Positions 1 to 9,116 of a stretch of DNA of 64,000 nucleotides are shown here, one piece after another (position 1 is the stretch's first letter; each line of letters begins with the position of its first letter). Source of the stretch: Citrobacter europaeus (GTDB taxonomy: Bacteria > Pseudomonadota > Gammaproteobacteria > Enterobacterales > Enterobacteriaceae). Made by a program: the position numbers and the translations under genes. The stretch spans positions 4,898,001 through 4,962,000 of the forward strand of contig CP083650.1 in assembly GCA_020099315.1 (NCBI GenBank). Reading direction: 5' to 3'. Below the pieces are notes generated by a model, which saw only the letters and a program-made list of their open reading frames with translations, made no database searches and was not told the DNA's origin.

Positions 1-10
1 TGTTACCTCC
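1..10 (-). promoter_or_regulatory. Shine-Dalgarno of a divergent gene off the left edge
   Basis: Read on the minus strand the first ten bases are GGAGGTAACA, a strong ribosome binding site at the right distance for a start codon just outside the window. In E. coli the gene divergent from gmk is ligB, so this is probably the ligB 5' leader. The gene itself is not visible. Confidence 0.35.
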
Positions 11-207
11 GCTGAACACTGCATTTCCCGGCAGATATAGCGCGAAGTAAAAGGGAAACAGAGCGGCAAAAAATCATCCTGCGAGCACCATTCCTGACAT
101 TTGCACAAATTGCTGCAAATCGCGGATAAAACAGGAAACTGGTACGCAAAACGCAATAAACATGCGCAAAAAGTGTGACAAGGGCTACGTCACATAGCGG
201 CTACGTG

Positions 208-213
208 TATAAT
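208..213 (+). promoter_or_regulatory. -10 element of the gmk promoter
   Basis: A perfect TATAAT lies about 50 bases before the gmk start codon, in an otherwise non-coding 262-base leader. No convincing -35 hexamer is seen at 16-18 bases spacing, so the promoter may depend on activation or on other contacts. Confidence 0.5.
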
Positions 214-253
214 AAGCCCGTATGTAGGCTCTCTTTCGACAATCACATACATT

Positions 254-886
<633 letters not shown>

Positions 887-940
887 ACCCACATTCAGTA
901 TCATGCCCAGTCATTTCTTCACCTGTGGAGCATTTTAAGT

Positions 941-1216
941 ATGGCACGCGTAACTGTTCAGGACGCTGTAGAGAAAATTGGTAACCGTTTTGACCTGGTA
1001 CTGGTCGCCGCGCGTCGCGCTCGTCAGATGCAGGTAGGCGGAAAGGATCCGCTCGTACCGGAAGAAAACGATAAAACTACCGTTATCGCGCTGCGCGAAA
1101 TCGAAGAAGGTCTGATCAACAACCAGATCCTCGACGTGCGTGAGCGCCAGGAACAGCAAGAGCAGGAAGCCGCTGAATTACAAGCCGTTACCGCTATTGC
1201 TGAAGGTCGTCGTTAA
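941..1216 (+). CDS. rpoZ: RNA polymerase omega subunit
   Basis: A 91-residue subunit of RNA polymerase that chaperones the beta-prime subunit and forms part of a ppGpp binding site on the enzyme. The protein starts [20 protein letters not shown] and has the usual Gln/Glu-rich helical tail ([12 protein letters not shown]), matching E. coli omega in length and sequence as far as can be recalled. It sits 54 bases after gmk and 18 bases before spoT, so it is likely co-transcribed with spoT. Confidence 0.98.
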
Positions 1217-1234
1217 TCACAAAGCGGGTCGCCC

Positions 1235-3349
1235 TTGTATCTGTTTGAAAGCCTGAATCAACTGATTCAAAACTACCTGCCGGAAGACCAGATTAAGCGT
1301 CTTCGGCAGGCGTATCTCGTTGCACGTGACGCTCACGAGGGCCAGACACGTTCAAGCGGTGAACCCTATATCACGCACCCGGTAGCGGTAGCCTGCATTC
1401 TGGCCGAGATGAAACTCGACTACGAAACGCTGATGGCTGCGCTGCTGCATGACGTGATTGAAGATACTCCAGCCACCTACCAGGATATGGAACAGCTTTT
1501 TGGTAAAAGCGTTGCAGAACTGGTAGAAGGGGTATCGAAGCTTGATAAGCTTAAGTTTCGCGATAAGAAAGAGGCGCAAGCTGAAAACTTTCGCAAGATG
1601 ATTATGGCGATGGTGCAGGATATCCGCGTCATTCTCATCAAACTTGCTGACCGTACCCACAACATGCGCACGCTGGGCTCATTACGCCCGGACAAACGTC
1701 GCCGCATCGCCCGTGAAACCCTCGAAATCTATAGTCCGCTGGCGCACCGTTTAGGTATTCATCACATTAAAACCGAGCTGGAAGAGCTGGGTTTTGAAGC
1801 GTTGTACCCAAACCGCTATCGCGTGATTAAAGAAGTGGTTAAAGCCGCTCGCGGCAACCGTAAAGAGATGATCCAAAAAATCCTCTCGGAAATCGAAGGG
1901 CGTTTGCAAGAGGCAGGCATTCCGTGTCGCGTAAGCGGGCGTGAGAAGCACCTGTACTCGATCTACTGCAAAATGGTGCTCAAAGAGCAGCGTTTTCACT
2001 CCATCATGGACATCTACGCGTTTCGCGTTATCGTTCATGATTCCGATACCTGCTATCGCGTACTCGGCCAGATGCACAGCCTGTACAAACCACGTCCTGG
2101 TCGCGTGAAAGACTATATCGCCATTCCGAAAGCTAACGGATATCAGTCTTTGCACACCTCAATGATCGGCCCACACGGTGTCCCGGTAGAAGTACAGATT
2201 CGTACTGAAGACATGGACCAGATGGCAGAGATGGGGGTTGCAGCGCACTGGGCTTACAAAGAGCACGGCGGCGAAAGCAGCACCACTGCGCAAATCCGCG
2301 CTCAGCGCTGGATGCAAAGCCTGCTGGAACTGCAGCAGAGCGCCGGTAGCTCGTTTGAATTTATTGAAAGCGTTAAATCTGATCTCTTCCCGGATGAGAT
2401 TTATGTTTTCACACCGGAAGGGCGCATTGTCGAACTGCCTGCCGGTGCAACGCCTGTCGACTTTGCCTACGCCGTGCATACCGATATCGGCCACGCCTGC
2501 GTTGGCGCACGCGTCGACAGACAGCCTTACCCGCTTTCACAACCGCTCTTTAGCGGCCAGACCGTTGAGATTATTACCGCGCCGGGCGCACGTCCGAACG
2601 CCGCATGGCTCAACTTCGTCGTCAGTTCGAAAGCGCGCGCCAAAATTCGCCAACTGCTGAAAAACCTCAAGCGCGATGATTCCGTTAGTCTGGGTCGTCG
2701 ACTACTCAACCATGCCCTGGGCGGTAGCCGTAAACTGGCTGAGATCCCACCAGAGAGCATCCAGCGCGAGCTTGAGCGTATGAAGCTCGCCACGCTTGAC
2801 GATCTGCTCGCAGAAATCGGTCTGGGTAACGCCATGAGCGTGGTGGTAGCGAAAAACCTTCAGCAGGGCGAAGCAACGACAAATGTGCCGGCGCAATCTG
2901 GTCACGGTCATCTGCCGATCAAAGGCGCAGACGGCGTGCTGATCACCTTTGCGAAATGCTGTCGTCCGATTCCAGGCGATCCAATCATTGCCCACGTCAG
3001 TCCGGGTAAAGGTCTGGTGATTCACCATGAATCCTGCCGTAATATTCGTGGCTACCAGAAAGAGCCAGAGAAGTTTATGGCGGTGGAATGGGATAAAGAG
3101 ACGGAGCAGGAGTTCATTACAGAGATTAAGGTGGATATGTTTAACCACCAGGGTGCTCTGGCGAACCTGACGGCGGCAATCAACACGACCACCTCCAACA
3201 TTCAAAGTCTGAATACGGAAGAGAAAGATGGCCGCGTCTATAGCGCCTTTATTCGCCTGACCGCTCGCGATCGCGTGCATCTGGCGAATATCATGCGCAA
3301 AATTCGCGTCATGCCGGACGTGATAAAAGTCACCCGAAACCGAAACTAG
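1235..3349 (+). CDS. spoT: Bifunctional (p)ppGpp hydrolase/synthetase SpoT
   Basis: Main hydrolase, and weak synthetase, of the alarmone (p)ppGpp, the stringent response signal. Domain order: HD hydrolase near the N-terminus with His72-Asp73 and the following ED pair, synthetase region with VKDYIAIPKANGYQSLHT, TGS domain starting near DEIYVFTPEGR, and a C-terminal ACT domain in the last 75 residues. Length is 704 residues, two more than the E. coli protein as remembered. The start codon is TTG at 1235: it is in frame with the conserved MYLFESLN N-terminus and 18 bases after rpoZ, and the rare start probably holds translation low. Confidence 0.97.
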   Translation: MYLFESLNQLIQNYLPEDQIKRLRQAYLVARDAHEGQTRSSGEPYITHPVAVACILAEMKLDYETLMAALLHDVIEDTPATYQDMEQLFGKSVAELVEGVSKLDKLKFRDKKEAQAENFRKMIMAMVQDIRVILIKLADRTHNMRTLGSLRPDKRRRIARETLEIYSPLAHRLGIHHIKTELEELGFEALYPNRYRVIKEVVKAARGNRKEMIQKILSEIEGRLQEAGIPCRVSGREKHLYSIYCKMVLKEQRFHSIMDIYAFRVIVHDSDTCYRVLGQMHSLYKPRPGRVKDYIAIPKANGYQSLHTSMIGPHGVPVEVQIRTEDMDQMAEMGVAAHWAYKEHGGESSTTAQIRAQRWMQSLLELQQSAGSSFEFIESVKSDLFPDEIYVFTPEGRIVELPAGATPVDFAYAVHTDIGHACVGARVDRQPYPLSQPLFSGQTVEIITAPGARPNAAWLNFVVSSKARAKIRQLLKNLKRDDSVSLGRRLLNHALGGSRKLAEIPPESIQRELERMKLATLDDLLAEIGLGNAMSVVVAKNLQQGEATTNVPAQSGHGHLPIKGADGVLITFAKCCRPIPGDPIIAHVSPGKGLVIHHESCRNIRGYQKEPEKFMAVEWDKETEQEFITEIKVDMFNHQGALANLTAAINTTTSNIQSLNTEEKDGRVYSAFIRLTARDRVHLANIMRKIRVMPDVIKVTRNRN

Positions 3350-3353
3350 TCTT

Positions 3354-4043
3354 ATGAATGAACAGCGCTATGCACGTATCCGCGAGATGCTCGCGCGTCG
3401 GCAGCCCGATCTGACCGTCTGCATGGAGCAGGTCCACAAACCTCATAACGTTTCTGCGATCATTCGTACTGCAGATGCGGTCGGCGTGCATGAAGTCCAC
3501 GCCGTCTGGCCGGGTAGCCGTATGCGCACCATGGCCTCTTCTGCCGCAGGCAGCAATAGTTGGGTGCAGGTGAAAACTCACCTTACCATTGGCGATGCGG
3601 TCACACATTTAAAAAGCCAGGGCATGCAGGTTCTGGCTACTCATCTGTCAGATAACGCCGTGGATTTTCGCGAGATTGATTACACGCGGCCCACCTGCAT
3701 CCTGATGGGCCAGGAGAAAACCGGCATCACTCAGGAAGCGTTGGATCTGGCTGATCAGGACATCATCATTCCCATGACTGGCATGGTGCAGTCGCTGAAC
3801 GTTTCTGTCGCCTCCGCGCTAATCCTGTACGAAGCGCAGCGCCAGCGGCAAAATGCTGGCATGTACCGACGAGAAAACAGCATGCTGCCACAAGACGAGC
3901 AGCAGCGCTTACTGTTTGAAGGCGGTTATCCGGTGCTGGCGAATGTCGCTAAGCGCAAAGGTCTTCCCTACCCTCACGTCAACGCGCAGGGCGAAATTGA
4001 AGCCGATGCAACGTGGTGGGCCACTATGCAATCTGCGAGATAA
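3354..4043 (+). CDS. trmH: tRNA (guanosine-18-2'-O)-methyltransferase
   Basis: SpoU-family (SPOUT) enzyme that methylates the 2'-OH of G18 in the D-loop of tRNAs using S-adenosylmethionine. The three SPOUT motifs are visible: NVSAIIRTADAVGV, ILMGQEKTGI, and IPMTGMVQSLNVSVASALIL, the last forming the knotted cofactor site. The 229-residue length equals that of E. coli TrmH. It begins four bases after the spoT stop and ends five bases before recG, so the three are surely one transcript. Confidence 0.97.
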   Translation: MNEQRYARIREMLARRQPDLTVCMEQVHKPHNVSAIIRTADAVGVHEVHAVWPGSRMRTMASSAAGSNSWVQVKTHLTIGDAVTHLKSQGMQVLATHLSDNAVDFREIDYTRPTCILMGQEKTGITQEALDLADQDIIIPMTGMVQSLNVSVASALILYEAQRQRQNAGMYRRENSMLPQDEQQRLLFEGGYPVLANVAKRKGLPYPHVNAQGEIEADATWWATMQSAR

Positions 4044-4048
4044 ACGCG

Positions 4049-6130
4049 ATGAAAGGCCGTTTACTGGATGCCATCCCACTCAACTCTCTGACCGGCGTTG
4101 GCGCAGCGCAAAGCAGTAAACTGGCGAAAATTGGCCTGCACACCGTGCAGGACCTCCTGCTCCACCTCCCTCTGCGTTACGAAGATCGTACCCATCTGTA
4201 CCCCATTGGCGAATTGCTACCGGGCGTCTATGCCACCGTTGAAGGCGAAGTGCTGAACTGTAATATCACCTTCGGTGGCCGCCGGATGATGACCTGTCAG
4301 ATCAGCGATGGCTCCGGCATTCTCACCATGCGCTTTTTCAATTTCAGCGCTGCGATGAAAAACAGCCTTGCGACCGGTCGCCGGGTGCTGGCCTACGGTG
4401 AAGCCAAACGCGGGAAATATGGGGCAGAAATGATTCACCCGGAATACCGCGTGCAGGGCGATCTCAGCACGCCGGAATTGCAAGAAACGCTCACACCGGT
4501 GTATCCAACTACCGAAGGCGTGAAGCAGGCCACGCTGCGCAAACTGACCGATCAAGCGCTGGATCTGCTCGATACCTGCGCCATTGCCGAACTGCTGCCG
4601 CCAGAGCTGTTACAGGGCATGATGAGCCTGCCGGAAGCCCTGCGCACGCTACACCGTCCACCGCCGTCACTGCAATTGAGCGATCTGGAAACCGGCCAGC
4701 ATCCGGCGCAGCGACGTCTGATACTGGAAGAGCTGCTGGCGCATAACCTCAGCATGCTGGCGCTACGCACCGGGGCACAGCGCTTCCACGCCCAGCCGCT
4801 GAGCGCAAACAACACGCTGAAAGACCAACTGCTGGCAGCGCTACCGTTTAAACCCACCGGCGCACAGGCCCGCGTTACCGCTGAGATCGAACGCGATATG
4901 GCGCTGGATGTCCCAATGATGCGTCTGGTGCAGGGCGATGTCGGCTCCGGTAAAACCCTGGTTGCGGCTCTGGCCGCGCTGCGGGCTATCGCACATGGTA
5001 AGCAGGTGGCGCTGATGGCCCCCACCGAATTGCTGGCTGAACAGCATGCGAATAACTTCCGTAACTGGTTCGCGCCTCTGGGCGTTGAAGTGGGCTGGCT
5101 GGCAGGTAAGCAGAAAGGCAAAGCGCGCCAGTCACAGCAGGAAGCCATCGCCAGCGGCCAGGTACAGATGATTGTCGGCACGCACGCGATTTTCCAGGAG
5201 CAGGTGCAGTTCAACGGACTTGCGCTGGTTATCATCGATGAGCAGCACCGTTTTGGCGTGCATCAGCGTCTTGCGCTGTGGGAGAAAGGCCAGCAGCAGG
5301 GTTTTCACCCGCACCAGCTAATCATGACCGCCACGCCAATCCCGCGCACGCTGGCGATGACCGCCTATGCCGATCTCGACACGTCGGTCATTGACGAACT
5401 GCCTCCGGGGCGTACGCCGGTCACTACGGTAGCCATTCCGGATACCCGCCGCAGCGATATTATTGACCGCGTGCGCAACGCCTGCACCCACGAAGGGCGT
5501 CAGGCGTACTGGGTCTGTACGTTAATTGAAGAGTCTGATTTGTTAGAAGCTCAGGCAGCTGAAGCGACGTGGGAAGAGCTTAAACTGGCGTTGCCCGAAC
5601 TCAATATTGGCCTGGTACACGGGCGCATGAAGCCTGCCGAGAAGCAGTCGGTAATGGCTGCTTTTAAACAGGGAGAATTGCATCTGCTCATTGCCACCAC
5701 GGTGATTGAAGTGGGCGTGGACGTACCCAATGCCAGCCTGATGATTATTGAAAACCCGGAGCGCCTGGGCCTGGCGCAGTTACACCAGCTACGTGGTCGC
5801 GTAGGTCGAGGCGCGGTGGCCTCCCATTGCGTCCTGCTCTATAAATCACCGCTGTCAAAAACTGCACAACAACGCCTGCAGGTTCTGCGAGATAGCAACG
5901 ACGGATTCGTCATTGCGCAAAAAGATTTAGAGATTCGCGGCCCCGGCGAGCTGTTGGGTACACGCCAGACCGGAACGGCGGAATTCAAAGTTGCGGATTT
6001 ACTGCGTGATCAAGCGATTATCCCGGAAGTTCAGCGTATTGCCCGCCATATTCATGAACGTTACCCGCAACAGGCTGTGGCGCTAATCGAGCGCTGGATG
6101 CCGGAAACCGAACGCTACTCCAACGCATAG
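4049..6130 (+). CDS. recG: ATP-dependent DNA helicase RecG
   Basis: Remodels stalled replication forks and branch-migrates Holliday junctions. Start chosen at the ATG giving MKGRLLDAIPLN, five bases after trmH, for a 693-residue protein like the E. coli one. An upstream in-frame ATG at 4013 would add 12 residues overlapping trmH and is not supported. The N-terminal wedge (OB-fold) domain is followed by helicase motif I GDVGSGKT, the DEAH-box variant IIDEQHRFGV, and motifs V/VI in the region with VGVDVPNAS and LRGRVGRG. Confidence 0.98.
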   Translation: MKGRLLDAIPLNSLTGVGAAQSSKLAKIGLHTVQDLLLHLPLRYEDRTHLYPIGELLPGVYATVEGEVLNCNITFGGRRMMTCQISDGSGILTMRFFNFSAAMKNSLATGRRVLAYGEAKRGKYGAEMIHPEYRVQGDLSTPELQETLTPVYPTTEGVKQATLRKLTDQALDLLDTCAIAELLPPELLQGMMSLPEALRTLHRPPPSLQLSDLETGQHPAQRRLILEELLAHNLSMLALRTGAQRFHAQPLSANNTLKDQLLAALPFKPTGAQARVTAEIERDMALDVPMMRLVQGDVGSGKTLVAALAALRAIAHGKQVALMAPTELLAEQHANNFRNWFAPLGVEVGWLAGKQKGKARQSQQEAIASGQVQMIVGTHAIFQEQVQFNGLALVIIDEQHRFGVHQRLALWEKGQQQGFHPHQLIMTATPIPRTLAMTAYADLDTSVIDELPPGRTPVTTVAIPDTRRSDIIDRVRNACTHEGRQAYWVCTLIEESDLLEAQAAEATWEELKLALPELNIGLVHGRMKPAEKQSVMAAFKQGELHLLIATTVIEVGVDVPNASLMIIENPERLGLAQLHQLRGRVGRGAVASHCVLLYKSPLSKTAQQRLQVLRDSNDGFVIAQKDLEIRGPGELLGTRQTGTAEFKVADLLRDQAIIPEVQRIARHIHERYPQQAVALIERWMPETERYSNA

Positions 6131-6143
6131 TTGATTCTTAGCG

Positions 6144-6165
6144 GCGGCGGATGTGACTCCGCCGC
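6144..6165. terminator. Bidirectional hairpin between convergent recG and gltS
   Basis: GCGGCGGA and TCCGCCGC form a perfect 8-base-pair stem with a 6-base loop in the 42-base gap between two genes that face each other. The U-tract is poor on either side, so termination may be partial. Confidence 0.6.
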
Positions 6166-6172
6166 ACAGCCT

Positions 6173-7378
6173 TTATTGCGCGAAAATCGGCAACAGCAGA
6201 TACAGCTTAATCACCAGCGCGTTAACGATATCGATAAAGAACGCCCCCACCATCGGCACCACCAAAAACGCCATATGGGACGGCCCAAAACGTTCGGTAA
6301 TCGCCTGCATGTTGGCAATCGCCGTCGGCGTCGCGCCGAGGCCAAAACCGCAATGTCCGGCTGCCAGCACGGCGGCATCGTAGTTCTTACCCATCATGCG
6401 CCAGGTGACGAATATCGCGTACAGCGCCATGAAAATGGTCTGCACGACCAGAATTGCCAGCATCGGCAGAGCCAGAGAAGCCAGCTCCCACAGCTTCAGG
6501 CTCATCAGCGCCATCGCCAGGAAAAGCGACAGACTGACGTTACCCAGCACCGAAACCGCGCGCTCAAATACCCGATAAAAGCCCAGTAGCGCCAGGCCGT
6601 TACTGAGGATCACGCCAACAAAAAGCACGCAAACGAAGGTCGGCAGTTCCAGCACCGTTCCCACCAGCATTTGCGCAACGATTTTACCCACCGTCAGACA
6701 GATAGCGATCAGCGCGATGGTTTCAATCAGCACCAACGAGGTGATCATGCGCCCGACGTCCGGCTTTTCAAACGCGGTCGGCACGGCCTGATCGTCAGGC
6801 ATGCCGTCAGGCGTGGTGGAGTGTTTGACCAGATAGCGCGCCACCGGACCGCCAATCAATCCGCCCAGAACCAGGCCAAACGTTGCGCAAGCCATCGCCA
6901 CTTCAGTTGCATTGGTGAAGCCATAACGTTCAATAAACAGCTTGCTCCATGCGGCCCCGGTTCCGTGTCCGCCAGAGAGGGTTATTGAACCAGCAATCAG
7001 CCCCATCAGCGGATCCAGGCCCAGCAGGGTCGCCATACCAATACCGATGGCGTTTTGCATCAGCAGCAGGCCAACAACCACAATCAGAAAGATTCCCACC
7101 ACACGGCCACCAGCACGCAGACTGGCGATATTGGCATTCAGGCCAATGGTGGCGAAGAAGGCCAGCATCAGTGGGTCGCGCAGGGTCATGTCGAAGTTCA
7201 CTTCCCAACCCATACTTTTTTTCAGTACCAACAGCGCAATCGCTACCAGCAATCCGCCCGCTACAGGTTCGGGAATGGTGTATTTTTTCAGGAAGGAAAC
7301 TGACTGGACGAGCTTACGTCCCAGCAGCAATACAAGGGTTGCCGCAACCAGCGTTGATAACGTATCGAGATAAAACAT
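6173..7378 (-). CDS. gltS: Sodium/glutamate symporter
   Basis: Inner-membrane Na+-coupled L- and D-glutamate carrier of the ESS family. The 401-residue protein is hydrophobic throughout with about ten membrane segments, and has the two inverted-repeat Gly-rich re-entrant loops typical of the family, for example ITLSGGHGTGAAW and AAGHCGFGLGATPTAIANM. The start MFYLDTLSTLVAATLVLLLGRKLV matches the known N-terminus. It converges on recG and is divergent from xanP across a 225-base region. Confidence 0.97.
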   Translation of the reverse strand: MFYLDTLSTLVAATLVLLLGRKLVQSVSFLKKYTIPEPVAGGLLVAIALLVLKKSMGWEVNFDMTLRDPLMLAFFATIGLNANIASLRAGGRVVGIFLIVVVGLLLMQNAIGIGMATLLGLDPLMGLIAGSITLSGGHGTGAAWSKLFIERYGFTNATEVAMACATFGLVLGGLIGGPVARYLVKHSTTPDGMPDDQAVPTAFEKPDVGRMITSLVLIETIALIAICLTVGKIVAQMLVGTVLELPTFVCVLFVGVILSNGLALLGFYRVFERAVSVLGNVSLSLFLAMALMSLKLWELASLALPMLAILVVQTIFMALYAIFVTWRMMGKNYDAAVLAAGHCGFGLGATPTAIANMQAITERFGPSHMAFLVVPMVGAFFIDIVNALVIKLYLLLPIFAQ

Positions 7379-7536
7379 TTACAGCTCCATTAGTGCGTTT
7401 AGCACAATCACGCACGATGCATTCCAGACCGATTTTTAGCTCTTATTGAGTTTTCGGGGTGGATTTTAAGCAGAAAATCATGAAAAGTTATATAAAAATG
7501 TTTGTTTATCCGTTTTAAATATTAAGAATACCTGGT

Positions 7537-7550
7537 AGCAAACGTTTGCA
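7537..7550. promoter_or_regulatory. PurR-type operator upstream of xanP
   Basis: AGCAAACGTTTGCA is close to the PurR operator consensus (ACGCAAACGTTTGCGT) and is nearly fully symmetrical. It lies 54 bases before the xanP start and overlaps its predicted -35 hexamer. Repression of a xanthine permease by PurR with its hypoxanthine/guanine corepressors is biologically sensible. The site is seen directly; the regulation is inferred. Confidence 0.7.
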
Positions 7551-7573
7551 TTTCTGCCCTGGTCAGATAAAAT
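7546..7573 (+). promoter_or_regulatory. Predicted sigma-70 promoter of xanP
   Basis: TTGCAT at 7546-7551 and TAAAAT at 7568-7573 are separated by 16 bases. The -35 element lies inside the PurR-type palindrome, so a bound repressor would block polymerase directly. Confidence 0.5.
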
Positions 7574-7603
7574 CACCGCTTTTCCACCATGGGATTGCCT
7601 CTG

Positions 7604-8995
7604 ATGTCCGTTAACGCCGTAGAGTCAACAAATGCGCAACCGGTTGCGCAGACTCACAACAGTGAACTGATTTACCGTCTTGAAGATCGCCCCCCACTAG
7701 CCCAGACCCTGTTTGCCGCCTGCCAGCACCTGCTGGCCATGTTCGTCGCGGTAATCACCCCTGCTCTGTTAATTTGCCAGGCGCTCGGCTTACCGGCTCA
7801 GGATACTCAACACATTATCAGTATGTCGCTGTTCGCTTCCGGCGTAGCTTCTATCATTCAGATCAAAGCCTGGGGCCCGGTCGGCTCAGGGCTGTTATCC
7901 ATTCAGGGCACCAGCTTTAACTTTGTTGCGCCACTGATTATGGGCGGTACAGCGCTAAAAACCGGTGGCGCAGATGTCCCAACCATGATGGCAGCATTGT
8001 TCGGTACGCTGATGCTGGCCAGCTGCACTGAGATGGTTATTTCACGCGTACTGCATCTGGCGCGTCGTATCATTACCCCGCTGGTCTCAGGCGTGGTGGT
8101 GATGATTATCGGCCTGTCGCTGATTCAGGTCGGTCTGACGTCGATTGGCGGCGGCTATGCCGCAATGAGCGACAACACCTTTGGCGCACCGAAGAATTTA
8201 CTGTTGGCAGGCGTCGTGCTGGCGCTAATTATTCTGCTTAACCGCCAGCGTAACCCGTACCTGCGCGTTGCGTCACTGGTGATTGCAATGGCGGCGGGTT
8301 ACCTGCTGGCCTGGTTTATGGACATGCTGCCGCAAAATACCGCGCCGGTAAGCCAGGATCTGCTGATGGTGCCAACGCCGCTGTATTATGGCCTGGGTAT
8401 CGACTGGAGTTTACTGCTGCCGCTGATGCTGGTCTTTATGATCACCTCGCTGGAAACCATCGGTGATATTACGGCCACCTCCGACGTCTCCGAGCAGCCG
8501 GTTTCTGGTCCTCTGTACATGAAACGCCTGAAAGGCGGCGTGCTGGCGAATGGTCTGAACTCGTTTGTTTCCGCCGTGTTCAACACCTTTCCTAACTCCT
8601 GTTTTGGCCAGAACAACGGGGTTATTCAATTAACAGGCGTTGCCAGTCGCTATGTCGGTTTTGTGGTGGCGCTGATGCTGATCGCGCTGGGTTTGTTCCC
8701 GGCGGTCAGCGGTTTTGTACAGCATATTCCTGAGCCGGTACTCGGCGGCGCAACGCTGGTGATGTTCGGTACGATCGCGGCATCCGGCGTGCGTATCGTG
8801 TCCCGCGAGCCACTGAACCGCCGTGCGATTCTGATTATCGCCCTGTCGCTGGCCGTCGGCCTGGGCGTTTCCCAGCAGCCGCTGATCTTGCAGTTCGCTC
8901 CGGACTGGGTGAAAAACCTGCTCTCTTCCGGCATTGCCGCAGGCGGTATCACCGCTATCGTTCTGAACCTGGTATTCCCGCCAGAGAAGCAATAA
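7604..8995 (+). CDS. xanP: Xanthine permease XanP
   Basis: Proton symporter for xanthine of the NCS2/NAT family in the inner membrane. Start placed at the ATG giving MSVNAVESTNAQPVAQ, which yields 463 residues and matches the E. coli N-terminus; an upstream ATG at 7589 would add five residues. Family signatures include the QNNGVIQLTG stretch that shapes the purine site and the conserved Glu/Gln-containing segments ITSLETIGDI and SIQGTSFNF. About 14 membrane segments are expected. The gene is monocistronic with a hairpin right after the stop. Confidence 0.96.
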   Translation: MSVNAVESTNAQPVAQTHNSELIYRLEDRPPLAQTLFAACQHLLAMFVAVITPALLICQALGLPAQDTQHIISMSLFASGVASIIQIKAWGPVGSGLLSIQGTSFNFVAPLIMGGTALKTGGADVPTMMAALFGTLMLASCTEMVISRVLHLARRIITPLVSGVVVMIIGLSLIQVGLTSIGGGYAAMSDNTFGAPKNLLLAGVVLALIILLNRQRNPYLRVASLVIAMAAGYLLAWFMDMLPQNTAPVSQDLLMVPTPLYYGLGIDWSLLLPLMLVFMITSLETIGDITATSDVSEQPVSGPLYMKRLKGGVLANGLNSFVSAVFNTFPNSCFGQNNGVIQLTGVASRYVGFVVALMLIALGLFPAVSGFVQHIPEPVLGGATLVMFGTIAASGVRIVSREPLNRRAILIIALSLAVGLGVSQQPLILQFAPDWVKNLLSSGIAAGGITAIVLNLVFPPEKQ

Positions 8996-9002
8996 GCAAA
9001 AT

Positions 9003-9029
9003 GCGGCGTTGATTCTGAATCAACGCCGC
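9003..9029 (+). terminator. Hairpin after xanP
   Basis: GCGGCGTTGAT and ATCAACGCCGC form a perfect 11-base-pair stem with a 5-base loop, starting 7 bases after the xanP stop. It lacks a long U-tract. Confidence 0.7.
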
Positions 9030-9116
9030 TGTAACGCTCTTTCACCATTCCCGCCTTGAGCATTGCGCCTAAATCGTGCATAACTTGACTATGTGCACTT
9101 CGCGGGATGGAAGACC

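Noticed and set aside
4552..5235. 227-codon antisense frame in recG
   Set aside because: Ser/Cys/Arg-rich shadow translation of a helicase gene, with no ribosome binding site.
6131..6589. His/Arg/Gln-rich 152-codon frame after recG
   Set aside because: Antisense of gltS; composition is typical of a shadow.
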